Shown: positions 1 to 6,330, numbered from the stretch's first letter. The stretch is DNA of 6,605 bases from Kiritimatiellota bacterium (GCA_009777165.1 WRML01000130.1:1-6605), one strand, 5' to 3'. The notes: generated from the letters alone by a model not told the origin. A program made the numbers and translations.

Positions 1-2
1 GG

Positions 3-1397
3 CTGGCGCGTGCGTTTTACGAGCGCCTCTACCTTCACTACAGCGATGCCGCGGCGTGGACGTGGCAGACGCAGGAGGCGTTCGCGAAACTCCAAGGGCA
101 AGGCACCAAGGCCCGCAACGACACCGACAAGACGCAGTGGGTTTTCGAGCCGAGCGCGGCGGAGCGCGTGTTCGAGGACTGGGTCAAGGAATACAACGTC
201 ACCGTCCTGCGCGACAGGTGGCTCGACCGCAAGGCGGGCGTGACGAAAGTCAACGGCCGCATCACGCGCATCGCCATGCTCGACGGCTCGACGTTCACGG
301 GCAGGATGTTCATTGACGCGACCTACGAGGGGGACCTCATGGCCGCCGCCGGGGTGAAATACCACGTCGGGCGCGAGGCGAACGCCACCTACGGCGAAAC
401 GCTCAACGGTGTCCAGTTCGGGCAGGCCAAGGGGCATTTGTTCAAGAGCCAGGTCTCGCCGTACAACATCCCCGGCGACCCTGCCAGCGGCGTGCTGCCC
501 AATGTCTCGACCGCGCACTCCGGCAACATGGGCGAGGGCGACCGCCGGGTACAGGCCTACTGCTTCCGTCTGTGCATGACGAAAAACCCGCAGAACCGAA
601 TCCCGTTCGTCAAGCCCGGCAACTACAACCCGCTCGACTACGAGCTGCTCGTGCGCGAGATGGTCCAGTCGGGCCGCAAGGACTTCTTCAACAAGTTCGA
701 CACCATCCCGAACCTCAAGACCGACACCAACAACCACGGCGCCTTCAGCACCGACTTCATCGGCGCAAATTACGACTACCCCGAGGCGACGTATGCGCGG
801 CGCAAGGCCATCATCAAGGCGCACGAGGATTACCAGCGGGGGCTCCTCTACTTCGCCTCGACCGACGAGCGGATGCCCGAATACATCCGCAAGGAGCTGG
901 CGCAATGGGGGCTGGCGAAGGACGAGTTCACGGACAACGGCGGCTGGCCGCACCAGATTTACGTCCGCGAGGCACGCCGCATGATCGGCCCGTATGTCAT
1001 GACCGAGCACGATGTGCGCAACCAACGCGAGGCGCCGCTGCCCGTCGGCATGGGTTCCTACAACCTCGACTCCCACAACGTCCAGCGCTACATCACGCCC
1101 GAGGGTATGGTCCAGAACGAGGGGGATGTCCAGGTCAGCCCGGGGAAAGGCCCCTACCGTATCGCCTACGGCGCCATCACCCCCACGAAAACGGAGTGCG
1201 AGAACCTGCTCGTCCCGGTCTGCGTGTCAAGCTCGCACATCGCGTTCGGGTCCATCCGCATGGAGCCCGTGTTCATGATCCTGGCGCAGAGCGCCGCGAC
1301 CGCCGCCGCCCACGCCATTGAGGACAACCGCGCCGTACAGGACATTGACTACGCCAAGCTCGCCGCTCGCCTCAAAGTCGATGGGCAGCGGTTTTGA
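3..1397 (+). CDS. FAD-dependent oxidoreductase (PF12831-like), 5'-truncated by window edge
   Basis: The frame is open from base 3 to a TGA stop at 1395-1397 and gives 464 residues, so the real start and the N-terminal dinucleotide-binding glycine motif lie outside the window. The visible part matches the FAD_oxidored family. It has a segment reading WVFEPSAAERVFEDWVKE, then the signature FIDATYEGDLMAAAG followed by YHVGREANATYGE. Near the C-terminus it has NLLVPVCVSSSHIAFGSIR, then MEPVFMILAQSAATAAAHA, which resembles the closing FAD-contact segment of the family. Family members are flavoproteins, often exported and often found near polysaccharide or sulfatase genes; the substrate is usually unknown and cannot be read here. 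An internal GTG at 168 is not the start, because conserved sequence precedes it. The gene is separated from pheS by a 226-bp gap with its own promoter, so it is probably a separate transcription unit. Confidence 0.88.
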   Translation: MARAFYERLYLHYSDAAAWTWQTQEAFAKLQGQGTKARNDTDKTQWVFEPSAAERVFEDWVKEYNVTVLRDRWLDRKAGVTKVNGRITRIAMLDGSTFTGRMFIDATYEGDLMAAAGVKYHVGREANATYGETLNGVQFGQAKGHLFKSQVSPYNIPGDPASGVLPNVSTAHSGNMGEGDRRVQAYCFRLCMTKNPQNRIPFVKPGNYNPLDYELLVREMVQSGRKDFFNKFDTIPNLKTDTNNHGAFSTDFIGANYDYPEATYARRKAIIKAHEDYQRGLLYFASTDERMPEYIRKELAQWGLAKDEFTDNGGWPHQIYVREARRMIGPYVMTEHDVRNQREAPLPVGMGSYNLDSHNVQRYITPEGMVQNEGDVQVSPGKGPYRIAYGAITPTKTECENLLVPVCVSSSHIAFGSIRMEPVFMILAQSAATAAAHAIEDNRAVQDIDYAKLAARLKVDGQRF

Positions 1398-1421
1398 CGG
1401 CATCCCCCCCCTACTCTGCCG

Positions 1422-1518
1422 CGAGGCGACCTAGGGGACGAAGGAGACGAAGGGGACGAAAGAACAACATTCCCCCCCCTGCGTCCCCTAGGTCTCCTAG
1501 GTCCCTTAGATCCCCTCT
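1422..1518. repeat. Two facing arms of degenerate 9-bp repeats (imperfect inverted repeat)
   Basis: The left arm, in phase from 1422, has units cgaggcgac, ctaggggac, gaaggagac, gaaggggac and a decayed gaaagaac (to 1465). The right arm, from 1483, has gtcccctag, gtctcctag, gtcccttag and atcccctct (to 1518). The right-arm units are reverse complements of the left-arm type: ctaggggac at 1431-1439 is the exact complement of 1483-1491. Pairing 1431-1457 with 1483-1509 gives a 27-bp stem with about five mismatches around a 25-nt loop. No U-run follows, so it is not a standard terminator. It may be a recombination-prone or RNA-folding intergenic repeat; its function is unknown. Confidence 0.8.
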
Positions 1519-1528
1519 CACGTGCATG

Positions 1529-1543
1529 AGGGCTTTTTGCCCT
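1529..1543. other. Small hairpin with T5 loop
   Basis: AGGGC at 1529-1533 and its complement GCCCT at 1539-1543 flank a TTTTT loop, a perfect 5-bp stem. The T-run is in the loop rather than after the stem, so this is not a convincing intrinsic terminator on either strand. It sits between the nonamer array and the pheS promoter. Confidence 0.35.
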
Positions 1544-1560
1544 ATTGCTCAAATCAATAG

Positions 1561-1590
1561 TTGAAAAGACATGGTGAAAGACGCTATACT
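1561..1590 (+). promoter_or_regulatory. Predicted sigma70-type promoter of the pheS unit
   Basis: A -35 box TTGAAA (1561-1566) and a -10 box TATACT (1585-1590) are separated by 18 bp in locally AT-rich DNA. The predicted transcript would start near 1597, leaving a leader of about 27 nt that contains the GGGAAG ribosome site (1609-1614). That leader is too short for a phenylalanine-rich attenuator peptide or a T-box of the kind known for some pheS genes, so this promoter shows no sign of such control. Confidence 0.6.
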
Positions 1591-1623
1591 ATGTGTTTTC
1601 TTTTCGATGGGAAGTGATGATTT

Positions 1624-2664
1624 ATGACGCTCGCAGAATTAGATGCTTTACATGAACGGTCGGCCGGGGAAGTCGCGGCGGCGGCGGATGCGGCGGCGCT
1701 GGAGCAGGTACGCGTGCGCTACCTCGGGCGCAACGGGCTGATCCCGGCGATTGTCAAACAGATGAAGGATGTGCCCCCGGCGGAACGCCCCGAGTTCGGC
1801 AAACGCGTGCAAGCGTGGCGCACGGCACTCGAGACCGCACTCGCGGAACAGCAACAGGCGTTCGCGGCTGCCGCGCCGGTGGACACCCCCGCGTTTGACC
1901 ACACGCTGCCGGGGCGTTGGCAAAGTCTCGGGAAGATGCACCCCGTCTCGCGCGTGATTGAGGAGACGGCGGCGATTTTCGCGCGCCTGGGCTTCACCGT
2001 CGCGGATGGGCCGGACATCGAGACGCGCTTCAATAATTTCACGGCGCTGAACACGCCCGCGCACCATCCCTCCATGGACGCGTCGGACACCTTCTGGCTG
2101 ACGGATGACCTGCTGCTGCGTACGCAGACCTCCCCCGTCCAAATCCGCATGATGACACAACACCGGCCCCCCGTCCGTATCATCACCCCCGGCCGCACCT
2201 ACCGGCGCGACACGACCGACGCGACGCACAGCGCGAACTTCCACCAGGTCGAAGGCCTCTACGTTGACACGAAACCCGTCTCGCTCGCGGATCTGAAATC
2301 AACGCTCGCGCATTTCGCGAAAGCGATGATGGGGCCGGACGCGGGTGTGCGTTTCCGCCCGCACTTCTTCCCGTTCACCGAGCCGAGCGTGGAGGTGGAC
2401 TTCTCATGCCACGTCTGCGGCGGCAAGGGCTGCCGCGTCTGCAAGATGAGCGGGTGGATTGAGATTGCCGGGGCGGGGATCGTTGACCCGCGCGTTTACG
2501 AGCACGTCAACCGCGCGCGCGGCGATGATGCCTATGACCCGTCGAAGGTCAACGGTTTCGCGTTCGGCTTCGGCGTGGAGCGCGTCGCCATGATCAAGTA
2601 CGGCATCCCGGACATCCGCTGGCTGTACGAGAGCGACATCCGTTTTTTGAGCCAGCTGGCGTAG
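1624..2664 (+). CDS. pheS: Phenylalanine--tRNA ligase alpha subunit
   Basis: PheS is the catalytic alpha chain of the cytoplasmic alpha2beta2 enzyme that charges tRNA-Phe using ATP. The protein has 346 residues, the normal bacterial length. Residues 1-85 form the helical N-terminal arm that contacts tRNA. The class II core follows: motif 1 region around HPVSRVIEE (106-114) and FNNFTALNTPAHHP (136-149), RTQTSPVQIR (166-175), motif 2 at GRTYRRD (190-196) through FHQVEGLYVD (206-215), and motif 3 at GFAFGFGVER (311-320). Cys262, Cys265, Cys270 and Cys273 form a CxxC...CxxC pair, likely a small metal site that many but not all bacterial PheS have. The ATG at 1624 is supported by GGGAAG 9 nt upstream. 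The TAG stop falls where the family normally ends (SDIRFLSQLA). pheT is not downstream; pdxJ follows after 15 bp, so the partner chain must be encoded elsewhere. Confidence 0.97.
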   Translation: MTLAELDALHERSAGEVAAAADAAALEQVRVRYLGRNGLIPAIVKQMKDVPPAERPEFGKRVQAWRTALETALAEQQQAFAAAAPVDTPAFDHTLPGRWQSLGKMHPVSRVIEETAAIFARLGFTVADGPDIETRFNNFTALNTPAHHPSMDASDTFWLTDDLLLRTQTSPVQIRMMTQHRPPVRIITPGRTYRRDTTDATHSANFHQVEGLYVDTKPVSLADLKSTLAHFAKAMMGPDAGVRFRPHFFPFTEPSVEVDFSCHVCGGKGCRVCKMSGWIEIAGAGIVDPRVYEHVNRARGDDAYDPSKVNGFAFGFGVERVAMIKYGIPDIRWLYESDIRFLSQLA

Positions 2665-2665
2665 C

Positions 2666-2673
2666 AGAGGAGG
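2666..2673 (+). promoter_or_regulatory. Strong ribosome binding site of pdxJ
   Basis: AGAGGAGG lies 6 nt before the ATG at 2680 and immediately after the pheS TAG. It is a near-perfect Shine-Dalgarno sequence, fixes the pdxJ start, and shows that pheS and pdxJ are read from one message as separate proteins. Confidence 0.85.
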
Positions 2674-2679
2674 AATCGC

Positions 2680-3399
2680 ATGGTACGTCTGGGCGTCAAC
2701 ATTGACCACGTGGCAACCCTCCGGCAGGTGCGGCGGACACCGTACCCGAGCCTGACCGAGGCCGCCGCATGTTGCGAGCGGGCCGGCGCGCACGGCATCA
2801 CCGTCCACCTGCGCGAGGACCGCCGCCACATCCAGGACGCGGATGTCTATGCCCTGCGCAAGACCATCACCACGCGCCTGAATCTCGAGCTCGCCAACAC
2901 CCCGGGCATCATCGCCGTCGCACTCGACGTGAAGCCCGACGAGGTCTGCATGGTCCCCGAACGCCGCGAGGAGCTGACCACCGAGGGGGGCCTCGACGCG
3001 GCGGGACAGTACGATGCCTTGGCCCCTGCCGCCGCGCGCCTGCGCGATGCCGGGATCACCGTGAGTCTGTTCATCGCCCCCGACCTGCGGCAAGTCGAGG
3101 CCGCCGCCGCCATCGGGGCCCCTACCGTCGAATTGCACACCGGCGCCTACGCCGAATAGTCCGGCACCGCGCGCGCGCAGGAGCTCGAGCGCCTCATCGC
3201 CGCCGCGCGCCGTGCGCGTGAGCTGGGGCTCCGCGTCAACGCCGGGCACGGCCTCACCCTCGCCAACGTCAGCCCCATCCTCGCCATCCCCGGGCTCGAC
3301 ACGCTCAACATCGGCCACAGCATCATCTGCCACGCCATCCTCGTCGGCCTCGGCCAGGCCGTGCGCGACATGCTGATGGAATTAAGGATCAAGCATTAG
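2680..3399 (+). pseudogene. pdxJ: Pyridoxine 5'-phosphate synthase, interrupted by an in-frame TAG
   Basis: PdxJ condenses 1-deoxy-D-xylulose 5-phosphate with 3-amino-2-oxopropyl phosphate in the last step of the DXP-dependent vitamin B6 pathway. The frame would encode 239 residues, the family's length. It has LGVNIDHVATLR (4-15), TVHLREDRRH (41-50, with His43 and Arg45), Glu70 in NLELA, TTEGGLD (100-106) and ELHTGAYAE (151-159). Codon 160 (3157-3159) is TAG. The same frame then continues with intact family sequence: VNAGHGL with the second catalytic His at codon 190, and LNIGHSII with the phosphate-binding Gly-His near codon 213, ending at TAG 3397-3399. The 159-residue product would lack the last strands of the TIM barrel and a catalytic His, so it should be inactive. 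Only one base is needed to repair it (for example CAG, Gln). A recent nonsense mutation, a strain variant, a sequencing error or suppression are all possible; there is no frameshift. Confidence 0.9.
3157..3159 (+). other. In-frame TAG inside pdxJ
   Basis: This TAG follows HTGAYAE and precedes SGTARAQELERL, at the position where related PdxJ proteins continue without a gap. The next base is T, which is not a favoured readthrough context. No in-frame ATG follows until about 3370, beyond both conserved C-terminal motifs, so the distal half cannot easily be made as a separate chain. Confidence 0.9.
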
Positions 3400-3408
3400 G
3401 AATCACCG

Positions 3409-4431
3409 ATGTTATCCAGGGGCACCTACGGCATCGAATACGACGAGAACAGGAACACGGGCTACCAGAAATACGGGTGGCTGACCGTCCTGATCCCTGT
3501 GCTTGTGCTCATTGTGATCTTCACGCGGAGCTGCAAGCCCCCCCCGAACGAGGATCCCGCGCAGGCGACCCGCTTCGACGCGCCCGAGGTGAGCGTCAAC
3601 CGCGAGTCCGTCTCCCTCCGGCGGCACTTCTTCGGCAACTGGTTCGGCAGCTCCGCCTCCTCCACGAACACGCCGGCAGCAGCCTTGGAGAAGGATGCCC
3701 CCCCCGCGCTCCCGAAGACCTCCAAACGCATCCCTGCGCAAATCCAGAAGCTCCTCGACCAGGCGCTCGCCGACGAGCAGGCCGGCAACCTCGCCGACGC
3801 CCGCCTCACCTTCCTGCACCTCCTCGGGCAGAACGAGACCGCAGAGCTCTACCCCTTCATCGAGCGTAAGATCGGGCAGATCAACTCCACCCTCTTCTTC
3901 TCCAAGCAACCCGTGCCCGGCAAGACCACCCACACCGTCGTGCGCGGCGACACCCCCGGAAGGATTGCCCAGCGCTTCGGCTGCACCCAGGAATTCATCA
4001 TGGAGGTCAACGGCATCGAGCGCCCCGAAACCATGCGGATCGGCGCCCTGCTCCAGGTCCTCGACAGCCCCGTGTTCGAGCTCCGCATCTCGAAGGCCGA
4101 CGCCTCCGCGCGCCTGACGCTCAACGGCGAGTTTTTCAACCGTTACGCGCTGGTCACCGGCGGCGCAGACATCCCCCCCGCGGGGAACTACACCGTGCGA
4201 AACCGCGGCAAGCGCACGCTCGACCATTCGGACATCTGGACCGGGCTCCCCGACGACAAGCCCCGCCACCCCCAGGACATCTGCTGGATCACGCTCTCCC
4301 CTTCGGGCATCACCCTCCAAGGCACGCGCAACATATCCGCAGATGCCCCCGCCGTCCGTTTCCGCAACCCCGACATTGACGAGCTTTTCCTCCTCCTCCC
4401 CAACGGCACACCCGTCGTCATCGCGGAATGA
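3409..4431 (+). CDS. Membrane-anchored LysM protein with degenerate YkuD (L,D-transpeptidase-like) domain
   Basis: The 340-residue protein has a short N-terminal tail, one membrane segment (about 24-39, WLTVLIPVLVLIVIF), then a Pro/Ser/Thr-rich linker (43-105). A helical, TPR-like stretch follows (109-158). A LysM domain starts at HTVVRGDTPGRIAQRFG (175-191) and runs to about 217; LysM binds peptidoglycan. Residues 222-338 align by eye with YkuD domains: a start like FELRISKADASARLTLNG (223-240), PAGNYTV (257-263), and an end DIDELFLLLPNGTPVVI (322-338) that is typical of the family. The catalytic HGT...SHGC(I/V)R signature is absent: its place reads GITLQGT (300-306) and ADAPAVRF (311-318). 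The protein is therefore likely a non-catalytic, cell-wall-binding relative exposed to the periplasm. Cys42 has no lipobox. AGGA (3398-3401) overlaps the pdxJ TAG 7 nt before the ATG, suggesting translational coupling. The coding region has C8 tracts at 3538-3545 and 3698-3705. Confidence 0.87.
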   Translation: MLSRGTYGIEYDENRNTGYQKYGWLTVLIPVLVLIVIFTRSCKPPPNEDPAQATRFDAPEVSVNRESVSLRRHFFGNWFGSSASSTNTPAAALEKDAPPALPKTSKRIPAQIQKLLDQALADEQAGNLADARLTFLHLLGQNETAELYPFIERKIGQINSTLFFSKQPVPGKTTHTVVRGDTPGRIAQRFGCTQEFIMEVNGIERPETMRIGALLQVLDSPVFELRISKADASARLTLNGEFFNRYALVTGGADIPPAGNYTVRNRGKRTLDHSDIWTGLPDDKPRHPQDICWITLSPSGITLQGTRNISADAPAVRFRNPDIDELFLLLPNGTPVVIAE

Positions 4432-4443
4432 CGGGAATCTTAA

Positions 4444-4596
4444 ATTTTAACAGAACCCAACGGAAAATAAGGCATCTTTTGACGAGGATTGGTCTGTTGA
4501 TCCCATTTCATCTGAGGCTAAAACAACCCGCCGTTTTTTTCTCACACAAAGGCACGAAGGGCACAAGGGTTTTCACAATATTTTAACAGAACTCAA
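4444..4596. repeat. 17-bp direct repeat pair flanking an intergenic segment
   Basis: ATTTTAACAGAACCCAA at 4444-4460 recurs as ATTTTAACAGAACTCAA at 4580-4596, 16 of 17 bases identical. The copies are 136 bp apart and bracket most of the gap between the LysM gene and the acyl-CoA synthetase, including the nonamer cluster. No transposase or terminal inverted repeat is present between them. Confidence 0.75.
4545..4570. repeat. Second short nonamer-repeat cluster
   Basis: Three near-copies lie head to tail: cacaaagg (4545-4552), cacgaaggg (4553-4561) and cacaagggt (4562-4570). The middle unit differs by one base from gacgaaggg at 1446-1454 in the other gap, so both gaps appear to carry the same repeat family. 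A T7 run (4534-4540) lies just upstream. Confidence 0.6.
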
Positions 4597-4605
4597 ATAT
4601 TTGCC

Positions 4606-4634
4606 TTGATTGTTTCGACAAAATACCGTATTTT
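4606..4634 (+). promoter_or_regulatory. Predicted promoter of the acyl-CoA synthetase gene
   Basis: TTGATT (4606-4611) and TATTTT (4629-4634) are separated by 17 bp, giving a plausible though imperfect sigma70 promoter. The transcript would start near 4641, leaving about 19 nt before the ATG. No clear Shine-Dalgarno sequence is seen in that leader, unlike the upstream genes. Confidence 0.4.
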
Positions 4635-4637
4635 GTC
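4617..4637. promoter_or_regulatory. Perfect 21-bp palindrome, probable operator
   Basis: The left arm GACAAAATAC (4617-4626) is followed by a single C and then its exact reverse complement GTATTTTGTC (4628-4637). With a one-base centre it cannot form a tight RNA hairpin at full length, and there is no U-run, so a dimeric repressor site is the better reading. It covers the predicted -10 box of the next gene, so a bound protein would block transcription. The regulator is not in the window. Confidence 0.6.
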
Positions 4638-4659
4638 ATCTTGAAAACTTTTACTCATT

Positions 4660-6330
4660 ATGACAATTCGGACATTACTAGACCAGAGTGTGGCACGGTA
4701 CCCCGAGCGGACGGCGCTCCGCTACCGGCGTAACGGCGAGTGGGTGAGCCGGACCTATCAGGATTTCGCCTTGGGTGTGAACCAAATGGCGGAGTGTTTT
4801 GGGCGACTCGGCTTGACGCCAGGCGACAACCGCGTCGCCATTATCCTGGAGAACGGCCCCGAGTGGATGGAGACCTATCTCGCCGTGACAGGGGTCGGCG
4901 CGCAGGTCGTACCGCTGGACCCGAAACTGCGGCAGGAGGAGGTCAAGTACATCCTGGGTCATTCCGAGGTGATGATGGTCGTCACGGATGCCCGCCACAT
5001 GCGGCATCTCCTCCCCGACATCCTGCCGGAACTCCCGGGTGTCCGTCACGTCGTCGTGACGGGCGGCACGGAGAGCGAGACTCCCCCCATCGCCGGCCGC
5101 CCCTGCCATCAGTACGAACAGTTGCGCCGCCAGATCGCGGGCACACCGCTGACGTTCTACGCCGCACATGTGCCCACGTCGCAGGATGTCGCGTCAATCA
5201 TCTATACCTCCGGCACGACCGGCAAGCCCAAGGGTGCGATGCTGACGCACAACAATTTCTGCAGCGACGCGGATGACTCGCTGACGCGGATGGACAGGAT
5301 CGTGACTGCCGACGACGACTTCTTCATCGTCCTGCCGCTGTTCCACTCGTTCTCGTTCCTGACGAATTTCGTCCTGCCCATCCTCTGCGCGTCGGGGATG
5401 TTTTTCGCGGACAGCCTGAAAACGGTGGCGGACGACATGCAGACGCTGCGTCCTTCCATCGCCATGGTCGTCCCCCTGCTGGTCGAAAAGATGCTGGAGA
5501 AGGTCGAGGAGAAAATCAACGCGAGCCGGCTGACACGGTTCCTGATGTGGATAGGGCTTGGGAAACTTGTCGGCAAGGGCGTGCAGAAGAAGTTCGGCGG
5601 GCGCCTGCGCCTGTTCATCGTCGGAGGGGCCCCCTGCCCGGCCCACGTCCTGCATGGCTTCACGCGGCTGGGCATCACCGCCGTCGAGGGATACGGCCTC
5701 ACCGAATGCTCGCCCGTGGTCTCGGTCAACCCCATTTTTGCCCCGCGGGTCGGGACGGTCGGGAAGATCGTCGCCAATAACGACGCCCGCATCGCCGGGC
5801 CGAACGCACAGGGTGTCGGCGAACTGCAAATCCGTGGCCCCATCGTCATGAAAGGCTACCTCAACAACCCCGAGGCCACCCGCGAGGTGTTCGACGGCGA
5901 CTGGCTCAAGACCGGCGACCTCGCCACCATTGACGCGGACGGTTTCATCACCATCTGCGGACGTAAAAAAGCGCTCATCGTCAACCGCGAGGGGAAGAAC
6001 ATTTACCCGGAAGAGGTCGAGAACGAAATCGCCCGTCATCCGTTCATCGGTGATGTTGTCGTCCTTGGATACACGACAGGCGGTGTACCTGGCGAGCGCG
6101 TCGGCGGTATCATCGCGCCCAATATGGATGCGATCACGGCGGCGCACCAAGGTCAGGAACCCGCGTGGGAGGAAGTCGAGCGGCTTGTCCGCGACGCCGT
6201 CGCCGCGCAATGCAAAGCCCTTGCCGACTATAAACACCTGCGTAAAATCCTCATCCAGCGTGAACCCCTGGAGCGCACGTCCATTCAGAAGATACGCCGC
6301 GTGACGTATCAAGGAAGTCTGGACGAATAA
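4660..6330 (+). CDS. Long-chain acyl-CoA synthetase (AMP-binding, FadD-like)
   Basis: The enzyme activates fatty acids with ATP to acyl-AMP and transfers them to CoA. It is complete at 556 residues. Motifs in order: the AMP-binding P-loop YTSGTTGKPKG (182-192), PLFHSFS (226-232), GGAPCP (322-327), GYGLTECSP (344-352), KTGD with Asp420 binding the ribose, GRKK (434-437), GKNIYPEEVE (445-454), and the C-terminal catalytic Lys544 in RTSIQKIRR. All key residues are present, so it should be active. The exact acyl chain preference cannot be read; the motif set resembles bacterial long-chain enzymes, but a dedicated ligase for another carboxylic acid is possible. The ATG at 4660 gives a family-like N-terminus (TIRTLLDQSVARYPERTALRY), although no Shine-Dalgarno sequence precedes it. 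It is probably transcribed alone from the palindrome-covered promoter. Confidence 0.95.
   Translation: MTIRTLLDQSVARYPERTALRYRRNGEWVSRTYQDFALGVNQMAECFGRLGLTPGDNRVAIILENGPEWMETYLAVTGVGAQVVPLDPKLRQEEVKYILGHSEVMMVVTDARHMRHLLPDILPELPGVRHVVVTGGTESETPPIAGRPCHQYEQLRRQIAGTPLTFYAAHVPTSQDVASIIYTSGTTGKPKGAMLTHNNFCSDADDSLTRMDRIVTADDDFFIVLPLFHSFSFLTNFVLPILCASGMFFADSLKTVADDMQTLRPSIAMVVPLLVEKMLEKVEEKINASRLTRFLMWIGLGKLVGKGVQKKFGGRLRLFIVGGAPCPAHVLHGFTRLGITAVEGYGLTECSPVVSVNPIFAPRVGTVGKIVANNDARIAGPNAQGVGELQIRGPIVMKGYLNNPEATREVFDGDWLKTGDLATIDADGFITICGRKKALIVNREGKNIYPEEVENEIARHPFIGDVVVLGYTTGGVPGERVGGIIAPNMDAITAAHQGQEPAWEEVERLVRDAVAAQCKALADYKHLRKILIQREPLERTSIQKIRRVTYQGSLDE

Noticed and set aside
1422..1518. CRISPR array or mobile-element ends
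   Set aside because: Units are 9 bp with no spacers, and there is no transposase, cas gene or target-site duplication nearby.
1529..1543. Rho-independent terminator of the oxidoreductase gene
   Set aside because: The stem is only 5 bp and the T-run is in the loop, with no U-tract after the stem.
1561..1623. Phe-attenuator leader peptide or T-box before pheS
   Set aside because: The predicted leader is only about 27 nt and holds no Phe-rich reading frame or antiterminator-like fold.
3157..3159. Pyrrolysine or other programmed amber recoding in pdxJ
   Set aside because: PdxJ is not a known pyrrolysine protein, no stem-loop or tRNA supports it, and TAG serves as a normal stop for pheS and pdxJ here.
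2404..3333. 309-residue open frame on the minus strand opposite pheS/pdxJ
   Set aside because: It lies antisense to two strongly conserved genes, has low-complexity Gly/Ala/Asp-rich composition and shows no recognisable domain; it is a by-product of high GC.
3412..4320. 302-residue open frame on the minus strand opposite the LysM gene
   Set aside because: It is Gly/Val/Glu-rich with no motif, while the plus strand has a clear membrane segment, a LysM domain and a ribosome site.
4511..4540. Intrinsic terminator ending in the T7 run after the LysM gene
   Set aside because: I could not find a convincing GC-rich stem directly before the T-run.
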